DNA of 64,000 nt from Anammoximicrobium sp964645045 (GTDB lineage Bacteria; Planctomycetota; Planctomycetia; Pirellulales; Pirellulaceae), in the NCBI GenBank assembly GCA_964645045.1, contig CAZXYZ010000003.1:124001-188000 (forward strand). Reading direction: 5' to 3'. A program made the translations under genes and the position numbers. The notes under the pieces are model-generated. The model searched no databases. It saw only the letters and a list, made by a program, of their open reading frames with translations, and was not told the DNA's origin. How positions within the stretch are numbered: the stretch's first letter is position 1; each line of letters begins with the position of its first letter. Below, one piece after another: positions 44,261-53,498 of the stretch.

Positions 44261-46645
44261 CTAGCGGCCGAGTTCGAGGCGAACGGAGCCGCTCCGTCCC
44301 GGCGGCGGAAACGCGATCGAATGGACTTGCCCGCCACACGTGAATCGAACCGCCAGAGCGTCGTTCGTCTCGATGCGCTCGGCGGTCCACGCGGGGCGAC
44401 AGCCGGCGCGATAGGGCACCAGGACCGTCACCATGCCAAGCTGTCGGCTCGGTTCCCGCGTGCCGGCTTCGACGTGCCACTGGTTCGGGAACTCCTTCGT
44501 GGGCGGCGGCGTGAAGCCGTCCCACTGGCGGAAGGCCAGCGGGAGCGGCGATAGGTACTGCACGTCGACGCCCGCGTGAGGCTGCTGGACGGACAACTGC
44601 TGTTTGGCCTCGTCCACGTCAAAGGCCCGCAGCGCATGGAGCATGAACTGAAACGCGGCCGGCGATTTGGCTTCGAGGTCGTCGTATAGGACGACGTACG
44701 GCAAGGTCCCTGAGCCGGCCGCCGAACCTTTGACAAAGACGACGTGGCGTTGATACCGCGTCAGCCGGCCGTCATAGGCGTCCGTGGCGTCGCCCACGAC
44801 GTAATCCCACTCGGGCGTGAACCGGCTGTCTACGATGCGGCCGTGCGGGGCCGGCGTGTGCTTGGTCTGCCCCTGGCCGTCGACCAGCACGCCGTTGTGG
44901 GCCACCGTGCTGTGGGCCCACTGGTAGTGGAACTTGCTGCCGTGCAGGTCCCGATAGACACACGTGGTCAACAACGCATCGCCGTAAGCGTTCAATTGAA
45001 ACGTATTGTGCGGATTGTGTCCGTGGCTTTGCGTTCCGAACGGGCTGGACTTGAACAGGAAATGCACGTCGTCGCGGCTGTCCAGCAGCGTCGTGTGCAG
45101 ACTGGCGACGCCGATGCCGCGGAACACCTTGGACGGCGGCAAGTCCTCCGGCGGCTTGGCGGCGGGCAACGGCGGCAGATTGGCGGCATACAGGAATCCC
45201 AAGATGCCGCCTTCGCCTTTCATTCCCCAGCGTTCCGTCCACCACCGCCAGTAGGCCGCGTGCTGGCCGTCCGGCTGGCTGCCTTTGACGCGGAGGTGAT
45301 ACTCCATGAACCCGCCGATGCCGCTGGACGGCGGGCGGTAGGACAAATCGCCGAAGCCGCTGTTGGGCGATCCGGGCGGAGCGATGTACAACGGGTAATC
45401 GCCCACCCGGGCAAAGAACGGCTTCTGCAAACCGTCGATGCCCAGTGCCGCGTGGGCGACCTGCAGCCACCACACGGCCTTGCCCATGTAGCCGCTCCAG
45501 TAGCTGACGCCTTCGTGCCAACCGCCGTCATCGTCGGCCCAGACGGGATAGCAGCCGGAGAATTTGTTCACCGCGTAATCCAGCCACGTCTCCGCGTCCG
45601 GGATCTCGCCCAGGAAGGCGATCCCGGCTTCGCCCACTTTGTGCCAGATGCGATTGCCGTGGCTGCCGTAGGGCGAGTTCAAGTGTCCCGTACCGCGGGC
45701 GATTTCGCCGCTTTCCCAAGCGTCGCCGATGCGCCGCAGCGTGCTGGCCCGGATCTTCTCACGCTCGGCCGGCGTGAACATGTCGTGCGCCCAGTCGTAG
45801 GCCCGCGCCGGGCGGTACAGCAGCACCTTGCCGGCCTCGCAATTCAGCCGGAAATTGGTCGGGCCGTCGGGATCCCACGCGGCCAGGTGCAACACCCAGC
45901 GGCGGGCGGCCTCGCCGTACTTCCGGTCTTGCGAAATCAAGTAGACAAAGGCCAGCGTTTCGGCTTCCTTGCAAGCTTTCTCGGTCTGCTCGCGATTGGG
46001 CCACCAGTACTTGATCGCCTCCGGATCGTTCTTGTCCCGCGCCGAGCCCCGGTGTACGGGTTCCGGCGTCGGGCCGGCGCGCAGGATCCGGTCCGCCTCG
46101 GCGCAAAGCTTGCCAAATTCGTCCGCCAGTTTGCCGGCGGCCAGTCCGCGCAAACGCGGCAGATCTTCCGGCCGCAGGAACAGCCGCGGATGCCCGCTGG
46201 GCACGCGCTGCCGCTGTTCGGCTCGCGTCGGCATCGGAAACGGTTTGGCGTCGGCCGGAACCACGACCTTGCGAACGGCACTCCAGCCGGATTGACGGCC
46301 GTCCTGCGCCGTGTAGCGATACCGCCAGTGGTACTCGCCGGGGGCCCACGGCGCGCGATGCGTGTACGTGTTCCACACAAATCCGTCGGCCGTCTCGGCG
46401 TCGCCGAAGTCCGGTTTCGTGGACCACTGGATTGCATACTCCGCAGCGTCCTTCTCGTGCAGCCAGATGAACGAGGGCGGATTCAGACGAACGGTCTCGC
46501 CATCGCCAGGCCGGTATCCCACTTCACCGGACTTTGGCGGGCGGTTGGAAATCGTCAAGTCGGCCGCCGGTGCGGACCGGACGGCTGCACCCAGCAAAAG
46601 GAACAGCATTGGCGGCAGTGCGAGAAATATTGCTTGCTGGCGCAT
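44261..46645 (-). CDS. secreted heparinase II/III-family polysaccharide lyase (DUF4962-like)
   Basis: 794 residues from ATG 46645 (AAGGAC upstream). Signal peptide FLALPPMLFLLLGAAVRSAP. The N-terminal Fn3-like DUF4962 part (PSFIWLHEKDAAEYAIQWST) leads into an alpha/alpha toroid (HPRLFLRPEDLPRLRGLAAG, GTGHLNSPYGSHGNRIWHKV, GWHEGVSYWSGYMGKAVWWL). The C-terminal beta-sandwich contains the heparinase II/III motif (SPFGTQSHGHNPHNTFQLNA) with candidate catalytic/metal His. Probably degrades an anionic algal or extracellular polysaccharide in the periplasm; the exact substrate is unknown. Confidence 0.82.
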   Translation of the reverse strand: MRQQAIFLALPPMLFLLLGAAVRSAPAADLTISNRPPKSGEVGYRPGDGETVRLNPPSFIWLHEKDAAEYAIQWSTKPDFGDAETADGFVWNTYTHRAPWAPGEYHWRYRYTAQDGRQSGWSAVRKVVVPADAKPFPMPTRAEQRQRVPSGHPRLFLRPEDLPRLRGLAAGKLADEFGKLCAEADRILRAGPTPEPVHRGSARDKNDPEAIKYWWPNREQTEKACKEAETLAFVYLISQDRKYGEAARRWVLHLAAWDPDGPTNFRLNCEAGKVLLYRPARAYDWAHDMFTPAEREKIRASTLRRIGDAWESGEIARGTGHLNSPYGSHGNRIWHKVGEAGIAFLGEIPDAETWLDYAVNKFSGCYPVWADDDGGWHEGVSYWSGYMGKAVWWLQVAHAALGIDGLQKPFFARVGDYPLYIAPPGSPNSGFGDLSYRPPSSGIGGFMEYHLRVKGSQPDGQHAAYWRWWTERWGMKGEGGILGFLYAANLPPLPAAKPPEDLPPSKVFRGIGVASLHTTLLDSRDDVHFLFKSSPFGTQSHGHNPHNTFQLNAYGDALLTTCVYRDLHGSKFHYQWAHSTVAHNGVLVDGQGQTKHTPAPHGRIVDSRFTPEWDYVVGDATDAYDGRLTRYQRHVVFVKGSAAGSGTLPYVVLYDDLEAKSPAAFQFMLHALRAFDVDEAKQQLSVQQPHAGVDVQYLSPLPLAFRQWDGFTPPPTKEFPNQWHVEAGTREPSRQLGMVTVLVPYRAGCRPAWTAERIETNDALAVRFTCGGQVHSIAFPPPGRSGSVRLELGR

Positions 46646-46711
46646 GGCGGCGTCCTTGGGGCAAAGAGAAAAGTGGCGAGCGGTGGGTTTCGGCGGACGG
46701 AGAAGCCTTGT

Positions 46712-46781
46712 TGGAGTCCACGCTTTAGCGTGCAAGGCGGGCCATGCCCGCGGCAAAAGACACGCTAAAGCGTGGACTCCA
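46712..46781. repeat. REP-like palindrome (family P3), complete copy
   Basis: 21-bp perfect arms (46712-46732 and 46761-46781) around an inner GCGGGC-CAT-GCCCGC hairpin; nearly identical to the core of the MITE at 29.8 kb. Confidence 0.85.
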
Positions 46782-46799
46782 GCGAGGCACTAGTCGAGC

Positions 46800-46907
46800 G
46801 TTGTGGCCGGTCTCCCGACCAGGCCACCTGGGCGACCGCAGGTCTCCTGATTTGCCGGAGACCTCCGGTCGGCGGTTTCGGCGGGGTCGGAGACCCGCGC
46901 CGAGCGC
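46800..46907 (-). repeat. palindromic element (family P2), intergenic copy
   Basis: Read on the minus strand this is GCTCGGCGCGGGTCTC... followed by GGAGACCTGCGGTCG and GGAGACCGGCCACA. The same blocks, in the same order, occur inside the kinase gene at 59541-59710, and the first block also at 58575-58625. Confidence 0.75.
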
Positions 46908-46939
46908 TGCAGAGACGCATGCCGACGTTGGGGCCGGGA

Positions 46940-49036
46940 TTACTCCTCTTCTTCCTCGTGCAGCTTGGACTTGGCCATGATCTCCTGCTGGATGTTGGCG
47001 GGCATGACGTCGTAGTGGCTGAACTCCATCGTATAACTGCCCTGGCCGCCGGTCATACTGGACAGCGTGCGGGCGTATGTCGTTACTTCCCGCAACGGCA
47101 CTTCGGCTTTGACCGTCTGCAGGTTGCCGCCCGCCGTGTCGCTGCCCTGCAGCCGGCCGCCGCGGCTGGACATGTCGCTGTAGACGTCGCCGACTTTGCT
47201 ATCGGGAACCGTGATCTCCATCTTGACGACCGGCTCCAGCAGGCAGGGACGGGCCTTTTCAAAGACCTGCTTGAAGGCCATGCGGGCCGCCGTGCGGAAG
47301 GCGGTTTCCGAACTGTCGACTTCGTGGTACTTGCCGAAGTGGACTTCGATGGCCAGGTTCTCGACCGTATAGCCGGCGATGACGCCGCCCTCCAAACGCT
47401 CTTTGAACCCTTTCTCGATGGCCGGCAAAAAGTTACCGGGGATCACGCCGCCGACGACCGAATTCACCCACAGAAAATGGTGGGTTTCATCGTAGTGGTA
47501 TTCTTTCATCGAAGCGAACCGGTCCTTGGTGGCAAACTCCTCGATGACCGTGCCCCGGGGCAGGGGGAACATGCGGATATGCACTTCGCCGAACTGGCCG
47601 CGGCCGCCCGTCTGCTTCTTGTGGCGATACATGCCTTCGGCCGGCGCCTGAATCGTTTCGCGGAACGGAATCTTGGGTTCCTTGGTTTCCACATCCAGTT
47701 TGTCGCGGCGATGGAGCCGCTCGCGGATGATTAGCAAGTGCAGTTCGCTCATGCCCGTCATCACCAGCTCTTTGGTCTGCATGTCCCGGTCGATGCGGAT
47801 GGTCGGGTCTTCCTCGGCAATCTTGGCCAGGGCGCCGGACAGCTTGGTTTCGTCGCCGCGGCTCTTGGGCGACACCGCCAGGCCCACCATCGGCGTGGGG
47901 AACGCCATGGCCGGCAGCAGGTAATCGCCCAGCGTTGAACCGGTGTGCAATTCTTCCGTCTTGGCGACCGCCACAATATCGCCCGGTCCCGCCTCTTCCA
48001 CCGGCGAAGTTTCGTCGGCCTGGACGTGCAGCAATTGGCCCATCCGCAGGCCTTTGCGCGCGCTGGACGCCGTCACATTCTGGTCCCGCTTCAACGACCC
48101 GGAAAAGATCCGGATGAAGTTGAGTTTCTGCACGAACGGGTCGATGCGGGTCTTGAACACCTGGGCCACCAGCGGACCGTCCGCTTTCGGCTCGAGCGTG
48201 ATTTCCTCGCCGTCCTTGGTCGCTTTCCGAGGCAGGTCGGCGGGCGATAGACCGCACAAGGCGACCGCGTCCAGCAACTCGGTCAGCCCGACTCCCGTTT
48301 TGGCGGAACAGCACACGATCGGAATCAGAGTGCCCGCGCGGACGGCCTGGACGATCAACCGCGACAGCTCCTCGGCGGTGGGCAGCTCGCCTTCGAGGTA
48401 CTTCATCATGACCTCTTCGTCGACCTCGATGATCGATTCGATCAGGGGATCATGGATTTCGTTCGGATCGATCAGAGCGCCGTCCGTATCGGCGGGAACG
48501 GTCAACGTGCTGGCGACGCCGCGAAAGCCGGAACCCTGGCCCAAGGGAACGTTCAGCAGCACGCAGCGCTTGCCCCACATTTCGCGGATCGCGTCGACCA
48601 GGGAAGGGAAGTCGATGTTGTCGTCGTCCAGTTTGTTGAGGACGATCATCCGGCCCAACCCGGCCTTGCCGGCTTCCGCAAAGACGCGCCGCGTATTGAC
48701 TTCGATCCCCGAATGGGCATTGATCACAATCACCGCCGTATCCGCCCCGCGCAACGCGCAAATCGTCTGCCCGATGTAATCGGGATAGCCGGGCGTGTCG
48801 AGCACGCGAAACTGCTTCCCGGCATGGGTCAAGTGAACCAGCTTGGCCTCGATCGTGTACTTGTGGTGCTTCTCCTCGGGGTCAAAGTCACAAATGCTGG
48901 TGCCCTCGTCCACACTCGGGTTGGCGTTGACCGTACCGGTCTTGACCAACAGCTTGTCGACCAGCGTCGTCTTCCCCGATGAACCGTGCCCACATACTGC
49001 GATGTTGCGGATGTCTTCGATTTTCACGTTCGCCAT
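46940..49036 (-). CDS. fusA2: elongation factor G-like translational GTPase (paralogue)
   Basis: 698 residues from ATG 49036 (AAAGGAAACC upstream). GTPase motifs: GHGSSGKTTLVDKL (P-loop), DTPGYPDYIG (G3; canonical EF-G has DTPGHVDF, so His is replaced by Tyr), NKLDDDN (G4) and SAKTGVG. EF-G domains II-V follow (GGRGQFGEVHIRMFPLPRGT; SSRGGRLQGSD). The altered G3 and charged C-terminus (HEEEEE) mark it as an EF-G paralogue rather than the main translocase, possibly a recycling or stress-adapted form. It begins 20 bases after hisA and ends a five-gene operon. Confidence 0.85.
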   Translation of the reverse strand: MANVKIEDIRNIAVCGHGSSGKTTLVDKLLVKTGTVNANPSVDEGTSICDFDPEEKHHKYTIEAKLVHLTHAGKQFRVLDTPGYPDYIGQTICALRGADTAVIVINAHSGIEVNTRRVFAEAGKAGLGRMIVLNKLDDDNIDFPSLVDAIREMWGKRCVLLNVPLGQGSGFRGVASTLTVPADTDGALIDPNEIHDPLIESIIEVDEEVMMKYLEGELPTAEELSRLIVQAVRAGTLIPIVCCSAKTGVGLTELLDAVALCGLSPADLPRKATKDGEEITLEPKADGPLVAQVFKTRIDPFVQKLNFIRIFSGSLKRDQNVTASSARKGLRMGQLLHVQADETSPVEEAGPGDIVAVAKTEELHTGSTLGDYLLPAMAFPTPMVGLAVSPKSRGDETKLSGALAKIAEEDPTIRIDRDMQTKELVMTGMSELHLLIIRERLHRRDKLDVETKEPKIPFRETIQAPAEGMYRHKKQTGGRGQFGEVHIRMFPLPRGTVIEEFATKDRFASMKEYHYDETHHFLWVNSVVGGVIPGNFLPAIEKGFKERLEGGVIAGYTVENLAIEVHFGKYHEVDSSETAFRTAARMAFKQVFEKARPCLLEPVVKMEITVPDSKVGDVYSDMSSRGGRLQGSDTAGGNLQTVKAEVPLREVTTYARTLSSMTGGQGSYTMEFSHYDVMPANIQQEIMAKSKLHEEEEE

Positions 49037-49056
49037 GCCGGTTTCCTTTACAACGA

Positions 49057-49791
49057 TCAGATGATTCTGCCGGTGTCAACTTTGGCTGCAGCCAAGGCCG
49101 ACGCCAGCGACAGTCTTCCTTCGTACAACGTCCGCCCGATGATGCAGCCTGCCAGTCCCCGTTCCGCCAAGTGCCTCACGTCGTCTGCGGTCGTTACGCC
49201 TCCCGAGGCCACGACCGGGACTTCGACCGCCCGCTGCATTTCTTCCATGGCCCCCAAGTTCGGGCCGCTCATCATTCCGTCCCTCGCGATATCGGTGTAG
49301 ATAATCGCCGCAATCGGCTCGCGCGAGATCTCCCGCGCCAATTCCACCGCAGCGACGTCACTGGTGCTCAACCAACCGTCCGTGGCCACCTGGCCGTCGC
49401 GGGCATCAATGCCCACCGCCAAACGTCCGGGAAACGTGCGGCACATGTCGCGAAACCAGGACGGATCCTTCAACGCCTTGGTTCCGATCACCAGCCGCGT
49501 CAGCCCCAGATCCAACATCTGCTGGATGGTCTGGCGGTCGCGAATACCTCCCCCCAGTTCACATGGTACCTGAACCGCGCGCACAATCGCTTCGATGGCG
49601 GTCCGATTCACGCTGCGGCCATCCCGCGCACCATCCAGGTCCACCAAGTGCAGGCACTGGGCGCCCTCCGCGACCCACCGGCAGGCCATCGCTGCCGGAT
49701 CATCTCCGAACACCGTCTCGCGGCTGTAGTCGCCCTGCAGCAAACGCACGCAATTGCCGCCGCGAAGATCGATTGCGGGCCAGATTTCCAT
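49057..49791 (-). CDS. hisA: phosphoribosylformimino-5-aminoimidazole carboxamide ribotide isomerase
   Basis: 244 residues from ATG 49791; MEIWPAIDLRGGNCVRLLQG is the canonical start. TIM-barrel isomerase of the histidine pathway (ProFAR to PRFAR). Catalytic Asp in PAIDLRGG and in VGIDARDGQVATDGW; phosphate-binding VVASGGVTT and GCIIGRTLYEG. Normal length. It sits between folC and the EF-G paralogue rather than in a his operon. Confidence 0.94.
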   Translation of the reverse strand: MEIWPAIDLRGGNCVRLLQGDYSRETVFGDDPAAMACRWVAEGAQCLHLVDLDGARDGRSVNRTAIEAIVRAVQVPCELGGGIRDRQTIQQMLDLGLTRLVIGTKALKDPSWFRDMCRTFPGRLAVGIDARDGQVATDGWLSTSDVAAVELAREISREPIAAIIYTDIARDGMMSGPNLGAMEEMQRAVEVPVVASGGVTTADDVRHLAERGLAGCIIGRTLYEGRLSLASALAAAKVDTGRII

Positions 49792-49931
49792 CCAGATTCC
49801 CCAGAACCGGCGTTGTTTGCCGGACAAAAACCATCGCGCCGGCGTTGCGGCCGGTCGTCCGCAGTCTCCAAAACGCAAAAGTATGCCAAAATACGGTCTT
49901 CTGGGCAAGTATGCCAGGAGAAACCTGGAAG

Positions 49932-51386
49932 TCAGGGCTTCTTGAACCGGTGCGAGATGAGGCTGCGGAGTTCGGAGGCCAGGAAAAACGATCCGGCCAC
50001 GCAAATGACGTCATCTTTCGTTGCCAGGGAACATGCCAGGTTCCATGCTTCGGTCGAGTTATCCCGGGTGATCAGTCGGCACGAATCGATCCCCGCGTCG
50101 GCCACACTCCGCTCGGCTGTGAGAAGCAGCCGGTCAGGGTCCGCCGCGCGCGGATTGTTCAGAAAGCGGGTCAGGATCGCCACATCGAATTCGGCCAGCA
50201 ACGGCCGAAACATGGCTGCCACGTCCTTGTCCTGGCTGGCCGCGAAGACCAGGATGCGCTGCCCGGCTCCGACGCGCGGACAGGTCTCCCGGATGACCTC
50301 GATCAGCGCCCCAGCCGACGCGACGTTGTGCGCGGCATCCAGAATGACTGTCGGACGCTGCTGCAGGACTTCGATCCGGGCCGGCATCTCTACGCGCGAC
50401 AGACCTTCGCGGATGGCGGCTGCCTCCGCCCGCCAGCCGCGCCGGCGCAGTCTGCCCAGGGTCGCCACCGCCACCGCCGCGTTGGCTGCCTGGTGTCTTC
50501 CCATGAGTCCGGTCCGCAGCCCGTCCAGCTGGGACCGGCCGTCCGCGGTGTCTTCCCAGTAATCGAGTTCGGACCAGCTGTGGGGACACGCGGCGGGCGG
50601 CTCCGATTCCCACGTGGGCGACTGGGTGCCGCGGTAGCGATGATGGAAGTGCTGGCCGGCGATGTAGCACTCGCAATCGTGGCGCAAGGCGGTCTGTCGG
50701 ATCACATCCAGCGGTTCGGGATCGGTCACGCCCGTCACGACGGGCACGCCCGGCTTGATGATCCCCGCCTTTTCGCCCGCGATCAATGCCAGCGTATTGC
50801 CCAGCTGACGCATGTGATCGAAGCTGATGCTGGTAATGACGGAGACTTCGGGCCGGCAGATATTGGTTGAATCCAAACGGCCGCCCAGCCCAACTTCGAG
50901 GACGGCCACTTCCACTTGGTGGCGGACGAAATGCAGCAAGGCGGCGGCCGTGGTGATCTCGAAGTAGGTCGGTCCCGGGCTCCCGTCGCCGCGCGCTTCG
51001 TACTCGCGGTCCAGCGCGTCCACCACGGGGCGGATCCGGCGGATCAAGTCGACAAACTCGCCGGGCCCGCAACGGCAGCCGTCGATCTGCATCCGCTCTT
51101 CGACGCAATCGACATGCGGCGACGTGTACAGCCCCGTGCGATAGCCGGACGCAGTCAGCACGGCCGCGATCATCCCGGAGGTCGAGCCCTTGCCCTTCGT
51201 CCCCGCGACGTGGACGACCGGAAAACGCTGCTGGGGGTCGCCCAGCCGGGAAGCCAGTTCCCGCATCCGGTCCAGGTTCAAGCCGCGCGAACCGGACGGA
51301 AACCTGTCGGCGCGTTCGTAGTCAATCCGTCCGAACAAGTAGGCGAGTGCGGAGTCGTGATCCACGATGTCCGGGGAACGTGCCAT
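49932..51386 (-). CDS. folC: folylpolyglutamate synthase / dihydrofolate synthase
   Basis: 484 residues from ATG 51386. Mur-ligase fold: P-loop VVHVAGTKGKGSTSGMIAAV, TGLYTSPHVDCVEERMQI, SVITSISFDHMRQLGNTLAL IAGEKAGIIK region, and C-terminal VILDAAHNVASAGALIEVI. Adds glutamate to dihydropteroate or folate in the cytoplasm. Slightly longer than E. coli FolC because of an insert before GLMGRHQAANA. Starts 20 bases after the stop of the upstream hypothetical gene. Confidence 0.93.
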   Translation of the reverse strand: MARSPDIVDHDSALAYLFGRIDYERADRFPSGSRGLNLDRMRELASRLGDPQQRFPVVHVAGTKGKGSTSGMIAAVLTASGYRTGLYTSPHVDCVEERMQIDGCRCGPGEFVDLIRRIRPVVDALDREYEARGDGSPGPTYFEITTAAALLHFVRHQVEVAVLEVGLGGRLDSTNICRPEVSVITSISFDHMRQLGNTLALIAGEKAGIIKPGVPVVTGVTDPEPLDVIRQTALRHDCECYIAGQHFHHRYRGTQSPTWESEPPAACPHSWSELDYWEDTADGRSQLDGLRTGLMGRHQAANAAVAVATLGRLRRRGWRAEAAAIREGLSRVEMPARIEVLQQRPTVILDAAHNVASAGALIEVIRETCPRVGAGQRILVFAASQDKDVAAMFRPLLAEFDVAILTRFLNNPRAADPDRLLLTAERSVADAGIDSCRLITRDNSTEAWNLACSLATKDDVICVAGSFFLASELRSLISHRFKKP

Positions 51387-51406
51387 GTTGTGTCGTCCTG
51401 CAGGAT

Positions 51407-52045
51407 TCACGGGCGGACATTCCGTCGGGATCCAATTGCCTCGTCGCCAGCAAGGATCGGCGTGGTGGCAAGCGCGACTCGATATCTCCACCGCACCGTG
51501 GACGGAACCGGCAGTCCGCCCAGGTCCGCAGCGATCGCCACTTGGTGGCCGATGACTTCCATCCGGACAGGACACGGACTGTCCGGTGCCTCGCCCGTCA
51601 ACATCAGTTCGACCCCCGCCGCCACGGTCAGACGCACGCTGGACGACGACAACGCCACGAGAGGATGATCGGAACGATAGCTGCTGCCCAGCCACAGGGG
51701 CTGGTGGTGCAGGCGGCAAGCCACATCGAACGTCAGGCTCGGCGCGGCCGAATCGGTCTCGACACTCTGCGACCAGTGACTCTTGCCGGCCATGCCGATC
51801 AGGAGGGCCATCTGCCGTCCGCGCGAGGACGGTTCCAAGCTGCACTGCTGGAGTGGCGGGCTCGCAGGCCACGGGTCCCGGTCGCGGCCGAGTTCCGTTG
51901 TCAGGCAGTCGGTGGCCGCCGTCCCGGCCACGTAAGCGATCACGTGCCCAAACCGGTCCTCGTCTCGATACCAGACGACCCGCAACCCGCGTCCGTCGCG
52001 GTCCAGGACCTGCAAGACACGCGGCGGAGCCTCAATCGTCGTCAC
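51407..52045 (-). CDS. hypothetical protein between prfB and folC
   Basis: 212 residues from GTG 52045, overlapping the end of prfB by 14 bases, with AAAGGTGG upstream. No signal peptide or TM helix; mostly beta-strand-like (RGLRVVWYRDEDRFGHVIAY, SVRLTVAAGVELMLTGEA). Conserved-looking but not a family I recognise. Overlap and spacing put it in the prfB-folC-hisA-EF-G operon. Confidence 0.7.
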   Translation of the reverse strand: MTTIEAPPRVLQVLDRDGRGLRVVWYRDEDRFGHVIAYVAGTAATDCLTTELGRDRDPWPASPPLQQCSLEPSSRGRQMALLIGMAGKSHWSQSVETDSAAPSLTFDVACRLHHQPLWLGSSYRSDHPLVALSSSSVRLTVAAGVELMLTGEAPDSPCPVRMEVIGHQVAIAADLGGLPVPSTVRWRYRVALATTPILAGDEAIGSRRNVRP

Positions 52046-53166
52046 TGTCTGCCACCTTTGCCGGCGATTGGTCCTGCTGGACCCGCCAACGCAGATAGGA
52101 GTCCAGAAAGCCCTGCAAGTTGCCGTCCAGCACGCTGTGAAAATTGCCGACCGTAAAGCCGGTCCGCGAATCCTTGACCCGCTGGTCGGGATGCAGGAAG
52201 TAGTTGCGGATCTGGGAACCAAACCCCACGCGGGCTTGCTTCTGGTACTTCGCCGCCTGCTCGGCTTCGCGTTTTTCCTCTTCGACGCGAGCCATTCGCG
52301 CCCGCAGCATCTTCCAGGCGGTGGCGCGATTCTTGTGCTGGCTGCGTTCGTTCTGGCATTGCACGGCGATGCCGCTCGGAATGTGCGTCAAGCGAATGGC
52401 GCTGCTCGTCTTGTTCACATGCTGGCCGCCGGCGCCGCTGGCCCGGAAGACGTCCTCGCGGACATCTTTCTCCTCGATCTCGACGTCGATATCATCCGAC
52501 ACTTCGGGCGAGACGTCGACTGCCGCGAAACTGGTCTGCCGCTTGCCTTCCGCGTTGAAAGGACTGATTCGGACCAGGCGGTGCATCCCCGACTCGCCCT
52601 TCAGAAAGCCGTAAGCCATCGGCCCGCGGACGGCGATCGACGCGCTGCTGATTCCCGCCTCTTCATTGTCATTCCGGTCCAGCAGAGCCGCTTCGTAGTC
52701 GTTTTTTTGCGCCCACTGGATGTACATTCGCAGGAGCATTTCGGCCCAGTCGGCGGCGTCGGTACCGCCGTCCCGAGCGTTAATCGTGACGATCGCCCCG
52801 CGGCCGTCATGAGGTCCATTCAGCAGGGCCCGCAGCTCCAATTCGTCCAGCCGCTGTTCCGCCCGTTCGATTTCCGTCAGCACCTCACCCGCGATCGAAG
52901 CATCCTCGTCCGCCAATTCCAGCAGCGCGTCGAGATCACCGACGGCTCGGATCAAATCGTCCGTGGGCGCCAGAATCGACTTCAGCGATTTGAGTTGACC
53001 GACCGCTGCCTGAGCGCGCTCCTGATTGTCCCAGAAGCCGGCAGCGGCCATGCGCATCTCGATCTCGGAAACCTGTTTTCGCTTGTTGTCGTAGTCAAAG
53101 ACTGTCTCGAAGTTGGACGAGCCGTTCCTGAATCGATTTCACTCGGTCGATGACTTGCGTTTCCAT
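52032..53166 (-). CDS. prfB: peptide chain release factor 2, expressed by programmed +1 frameshift
   Basis: The first reading frame starts at ATG 53166 (AGGGA upstream) and encodes 23 residues (ETQVIDRVKSIQERLVQL...) to TGA 53097-53095. Skipping one base continues in the +1 frame from GAC 53096 to 52032, for 377 residues in all, the normal RF2 size. Codon-recognition motif RISPFN (SPF) and catalytic ASGAGGQHVNKTSSAIRL (GGQ) are intact. RF2 recognises UGA and UAA. The frameshift is the classical autoregulation: low RF2 favours the shift. First gene of a minus-strand operon. Confidence 0.95.
53094..53100 (-). promoter_or_regulatory. programmed +1 frameshift site CUU UGA C
   Basis: CTT (Leu) followed by in-frame TGA and C, exactly the slippery sequence of bacterial prfB. 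The usual upstream AGGGGG stimulator is not obvious here (CGAGACAGT precedes CTT). Confidence 0.9.
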
Positions 53167-53192
53167 ACATTCCCTATTTTTCTTTCGTTTAA

Positions 53193-53242
53193 CCCGGAGC
53201 CAACGGCGGACATCACCGGGCGCCGTCGCCGTTGGCTCCGGG
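53193..53242. repeat. 16-bp perfect inverted repeat between prfB and mnmA
   Basis: CCCGGAGCCAACGGCG (53193-53208) pairs with 53227-53242 over an 18-base loop. It lies upstream of prfB, so it is not a terminator for prfB; it is more likely a dispersed planctomycete repeat. Confidence 0.7.
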
Positions 53243-53498
53243 TTCGACGAGCCAAGGCCAGAGGCTGTAATATAAATCATTTCCCAACCGTATCTTATCG
53301 CGGAACGCCGCGTGGTGAAATGGGGCGGCGGGCAAAGCATGTCGGGCAAAGCAGCAGTTGCCGCCCGCCCGCCGCCGCCCTAAACTGCGGACAGGGCGAA
53401 ACGACTTAGCCAAGAATCGCCGCGGAAACGCTCGCCAGCACTCACGGCGGTGACAAGTCACCGCACTCCAGAATTCACTTGTTCAAGGCAAGACACTG

